Notes under the pieces: model-generated
Database searches by the model: none
The model's input: the letters and a program-made list of their open reading frames with translations, nothing else
Told to the model about the DNA's origin: nothing
DNA from: Alphaproteobacteria bacterium
Lineage (GTDB): Bacteria > Pseudomonadota > Alphaproteobacteria > Micavibrionales > Micavibrionaceae
DNA length: 64,000 nucleotides
Direction: 5' to 3'
Assembly: GCA_030147745.1 (NCBI GenBank)
Contig: JASBUS010000025.1
Coordinates: 1 to 64,000 of the forward strand
Position numbers and translations under genes: made by a program
In this document: piece after piece, positions 63,687 to 64,000 of the stretch
How positions within the stretch are numbered: the first letter of the stretch is position 1
Layout of the letters: each line of letters opens with the position of its first letter

Positions 63687-63847
63687 AGCAACCTTTTCCT
63701 TATTTTTCCTTAACATTCGACGCTACATTTTACATAAAACAAATTGGACTGTCAACTCTATTATCTTTTCTATTGCCAGCGTAGAAGTTCTAGCTTATAA
63801 AACTCTTCTCGGTACATATATTTTCTCTTCGCTTAAGGATACGCGAC

Positions 63848-64000
63848 ATGCCGAGCCGTAAAGACATCCAATCCATTTGTATTATAGGTGCTGGTCCAAT
63901 TATTATTGGTCAGGCTTGTGAGTTTGATTATTCTGGGACGCAGGCCTGTAAAGCCCTGAAGGAAGAAGGCTATCGCATTATCTTGGTGAACTCCAATCCC
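63848..64000 (+). CDS. carB: Carbamoyl-phosphate synthase large subunit, N-terminus only
   Basis: The first 51 residues run to the right edge of the window. [20 protein letters not shown] continues into [21 protein letters not shown], the diagnostic first segment of the CarB ATP-binding half. CarB makes carbamoyl phosphate for arginine and pyrimidine synthesis. The small subunit carA is not directly upstream. The ATG at 63848 is the only in-frame start matching homologues. Confidence 0.95.
   Translation, partial: MPSRKDIQSICIIGAGPIIIGQACEFDYSGTQACKALKEEGYRIILVNSNP

Noticed and set aside
1-64000. CRISPR array, prophage, insertion sequence or integron
   Set aside because: I found no regularly spaced direct repeats, transposase, integrase or phage structural genes anywhere in the window.

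Overview
The window looks like chromosomal DNA from a low-GC alphaproteobacterium with a diderm envelope. The clues are the neighbourhood dapF / mtaB / ftsY / ffh, the yqeY-dnaG-rpoD block, the alphaproteobacterial flagellin regulators FlbT and FlaF, and a eukaryote-like NADP isocitrate dehydrogenase. The mix of an MSHA-like type IV pilus locus, flagellar regulators and many short hypothetical proteins would fit a Micavibrio-like or related lineage, but the sequence alone does not fix the taxon. No insertion sequence, prophage, integrase or CRISPR array was seen.

Layout. 1-10.2 kb: a truncated secreted protein, a small membrane protein, an M20 amidohydrolase, malic enzyme (maeB), MgtE, a lipoprotein and a PBP1A-type cell-wall synthase. 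10.3-11.7 kb: a palindromic intergenic repeat and icd. 11.8-17.1 kb: an accessory island of six related ankyrin-type proteins plus one secreted protein. 17.2-25.1 kb: the protein-targeting and housekeeping block (ftsY, mtaB, dapF, ffh, rpsP), interrupted by a histone-deacetylase-like gene and two small ORFs. 25.2-34 kb: two tandem drug/metabolite-type permeases, an HNH protein, a flbT-flaF-ceramidase-esterase operon, sodB, a squalene-synthase-like protein, an apparently Fur-controlled DOPA-dioxygenase-like gene and gpmA. 34-36.4 kb: pnp behind a very long leader hairpin. 36.4-52.9 kb: a long minus-strand locus for an MSHA-like type IV pilus or type II secretion machine (assembly ATPase, platform protein, GspL-like PilM/N fusion, PilO-like, MshK-like, TPR protein, prepilin peptidase, PilT, PilU, secretin), interleaved with an ABC ATPase/permease pair and ending in a membrane-bound AraC regulator. 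53-64 kb: rpsD, a YegD-like Hsp70, a CAU tRNA, a patatin, rpoD, dnaG, yqeY, coaD and the start of carB.

Most unusual points. (1) The ankyrin island: four successive genes are separated by exactly 11 nt, and five share a C-terminal module of about 75 residues that I do not recognise; the fourth copy is cut by an in-frame TAG just before the conserved end. (2) The pilus platform gene, whose conserved family N-terminus is encoded upstream of every ATG/GTG/TTG; the only apparent start is an AUU behind a strong Shine-Dalgarno sequence. (3) A 134-nt near-continuous hairpin upstream of pnp, reminiscent of the RNase III-processed pnp leader of Escherichia coli. (4) A Fur box lying across the -10 of the DOPA-dioxygenase-like gene. 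(5) Two small genes (42 and 51 aa) with good start signals.

All functional calls come from reading motifs by eye; no database search was run.
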